A stretch of DNA of 64,000 bases, from contig NZ_CP019389.1 of the NCBI RefSeq assembly GCF_001971785.1, positions 1,437,001 through 1,501,000 of the forward strand. The letters are read 5' to 3'. Each line of letters begins with the position of its first letter. Positions within the stretch are counted from its first letter, which is position 1. Below the pieces are notes generated by a model. That model was given only the letters and a program-made list of their open reading frames with translations, did not search any database and was not told the DNA's origin. This DNA comes from Seonamhaeicola sp. S2-3. GTDB taxonomy: Bacteria; Bacteroidota; Bacteroidia; Flavobacteriales; Flavobacteriaceae. The position numbers were made by a program, and so were the translations under genes. Shown here piece after piece: positions 62,878 to 64,000 of the stretch.

Positions 62878-63895
62878 AACACATCTGCAAATCATTATCC
62901 TAAAGATAGTTTCAGTTAGTTCTTTTACAAGTAGTTTTTACTATTTCATGATGTCTAATGCTTTTAGAAGAGAACATTTAGCCATCGTTAAAGGGAGATT
63001 AAAGTACTATCAGCAAAATGAAATAGAGAAGGAAGCATTCTATCTTTTGAGAAGAAATGTACATCGTTTAGAAAAAGGGCTAATAATGAAGGATAGAAGG
63101 TCGATTTTTGCTCTTGATTATATAGAAAATACAGTTGAAGCTTACGTAAAAGTAATTACCAGTTCAAAAGAAGCAGTGAGCCATAAAAATTTAAAATGGT
63201 ATACAGATGTCTTATCAAATTATTTTAAAGTAGTTGATACATCAAACCCCAAATTAAATAAATTGAATCAGGTATTTGAACAGCATAAACTTGTTAGCGA
63301 TAAAGAAACTAAATCGGTGCCATATCAAAGAGATTTTAGTATACTAAGTGTTTCTTATGATGATTTCTATAACCTATCAAAACTTAGAAGATCCGTGAGG
63401 TGGTATGAAGATAGACCGATCCCTAGAGAACTTATTGATAAGGCAATTTCTGCAGCATTACTTTCGCCATCAGCTTGTAATAGACAACCATTTGAGTTTA
63501 GAATTTTTGATGATAAGGAATTAGTTCAAAAAGTAGCAAACATAAGTTGGGGAACTTTAGGCTTTAGTCATAATTTCCCGGTAATAATTGTAGTTATTGG
63601 TAAATTGGAAGCTTATTTTGATGAAAGAGATAGGCATGTAATATACATAGATGCGTCCCTTGCTTCAATGTCATTAATGTATGCTTTGGAGACTCTAGGT
63701 TTAAGTTCTTGTCCAATCAATTGGCCTGATGTAAAACAATTTGAAAACGAAATGGAAGAATTATTAGGACTCGAAAAAAATGAAAGGCCTATTATGTTGA
63801 TGTCTCTAGGTTATCCAGATAAAGAAGCATTGGTTCCTTTTTCAGAAAAAAAAGATTTATTTGAAATAAGAAGTTATAATAAAATAAAAGAATAG
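62852..63895 (+). CDS. Nitroreductase-like flavoprotein in polysaccharide locus
   Basis: 347 residues, much longer than typical nitroreductases (about 200). The C-terminal half (about 175-335) is the nitroreductase fold: LRRSVRWYEDRPIPRELIDK, AALLSPSACNRQPFEFRIF, and ASLASMSLMYALETLGLSSC near the end. The N-terminal roughly 165 residues carry a hydrophobic segment near 15-35 and an uncharacterised region (RRNVHRLEKGLIMKDRR). It overlaps the flippase gene by 26 nt and precedes a pyruvyl transferase-like gene, so it likely modifies the polysaccharide or its precursors. Confidence 0.8.
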   Translation: MRNTLKKIRTHLQIIILKIVSVSSFTSSFYYFMMSNAFRREHLAIVKGRLKYYQQNEIEKEAFYLLRRNVHRLEKGLIMKDRRSIFALDYIENTVEAYVKVITSSKEAVSHKNLKWYTDVLSNYFKVVDTSNPKLNKLNQVFEQHKLVSDKETKSVPYQRDFSILSVSYDDFYNLSKLRRSVRWYEDRPIPRELIDKAISAALLSPSACNRQPFEFRIFDDKELVQKVANISWGTLGFSHNFPVIIVVIGKLEAYFDERDRHVIYIDASLASMSLMYALETLGLSSCPINWPDVKQFENEMEELLGLEKNERPIMLMSLGYPDKEALVPFSEKKDLFEIRSYNKIKE

Positions 63896-63898
63896 ATT

Positions 63899-64000
63899 AT
63901 GAATATATTAGTTGTGGGTGGCCACTTTTATAACAAAGGAGCCCATCTAATGATGAAAGCTGTTGTGGACGAATTAAGTAAATACCCTGAATATAACTTG
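63899..64000 (+). CDS. Polysaccharide pyruvyl transferase family protein, N-terminal part
   Basis: The gene continues past the window; 34 residues are visible, starting MNILVVGGHFYNKGAHLMMK. A Gly-Gly followed by N.GA and an alpha helix at the N-terminus matches polysaccharide pyruvyl transferases (WcaK/CsaB type). It starts 3 bp after the nitroreductase-like gene. The call rests on a short fragment plus context. Confidence 0.55.
   Translation, partial: MNILVVGGHFYNKGAHLMMKAVVDELSKYPEYNL

Overview
The window is AT-rich chromosomal DNA from a member of the Bacteroidota, almost certainly the Flavobacteriaceae. The signs are type IX secretion sorting tails (type A and type B), Bacteroidota-type -7 promoter boxes (TAnnTTTG), few Shine-Dalgarno sequences, and family-typical genes (DUF4175, DUF4837, GCS2-CBS fusion, ISAon1-like IS). 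Genes are dense and most encode housekeeping functions.

Layout. 1-5.6 kb: end of a GH31 glycosidase, a CPA1-type cation/proton antiporter, and a UspA-SulP pair. 5.7-12.5 kb: an MBL hydrolase, two lipoprotein peptidases (S8, M1), a membrane LytTR regulator with three phased direct repeats at its 3' end, and a lipoprotein. 12.6-15.7 kb: a minus-strand pair, a GCS2-CBS fusion and an aspartoacylase-like deacylase. 15.8-20.3 kb: rnpA, an S41 protease, a double-OmpA protein and a leucine-rich type IX cargo. 20.2-22.0 kb: a GNAT, a CDF exporter and rpiB on the minus strand. A 616-bp AT-rich gap (22,049-22,664) with repeated TGTTAATAA motifs follows and is a candidate oriC. 22.7-26.8 kb: rnr, a YbjQ-like protein, a DUF2807 protein and a LysE exporter.

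26.8-28.9 kb is the most unusual part. A minus-strand gene encodes a signal peptide, then a domain about 64% identical to eukaryotic ubiquitin, then a type IX sorting tail. An intact 1,459-bp insertion sequence with 22-bp imperfect inverted repeats and a perfect 8-bp target duplication sits 29 bp upstream of its start codon, at the terminator of tRNA-Cys. Removing the IS places the ubiquitin gene 54 nt behind the tRNA.

29-57 kb: folB, glnS, a two-component system with a small repeat protein, an SPFH protein, gltX, a DUF4175 protein, ybeY, mnmG, a methyltransferase, an OmpH/Skp-like lipoprotein, a DNA polymerase III delta'-like subunit, pgk, a lytic transglycosylase, tatA, an M23 peptidase, and a GH3 enzyme next to a DUF6909 protein. 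Two perfect parS palindromes (TGTTCCACGTGGAACA) flank mnmG. Together with rnpA, mnmG and the AT-rich gap, they suggest the window lies near the replication origin.

56.7-64 kb: start of a surface polysaccharide locus, with a Wzz-like protein, rmlBACD for dTDP-L-rhamnose, a gap carrying insertion-sequence relics, a Wzx-type flippase, a nitroreductase-like protein and the start of a probable polysaccharide pyruvyl transferase.
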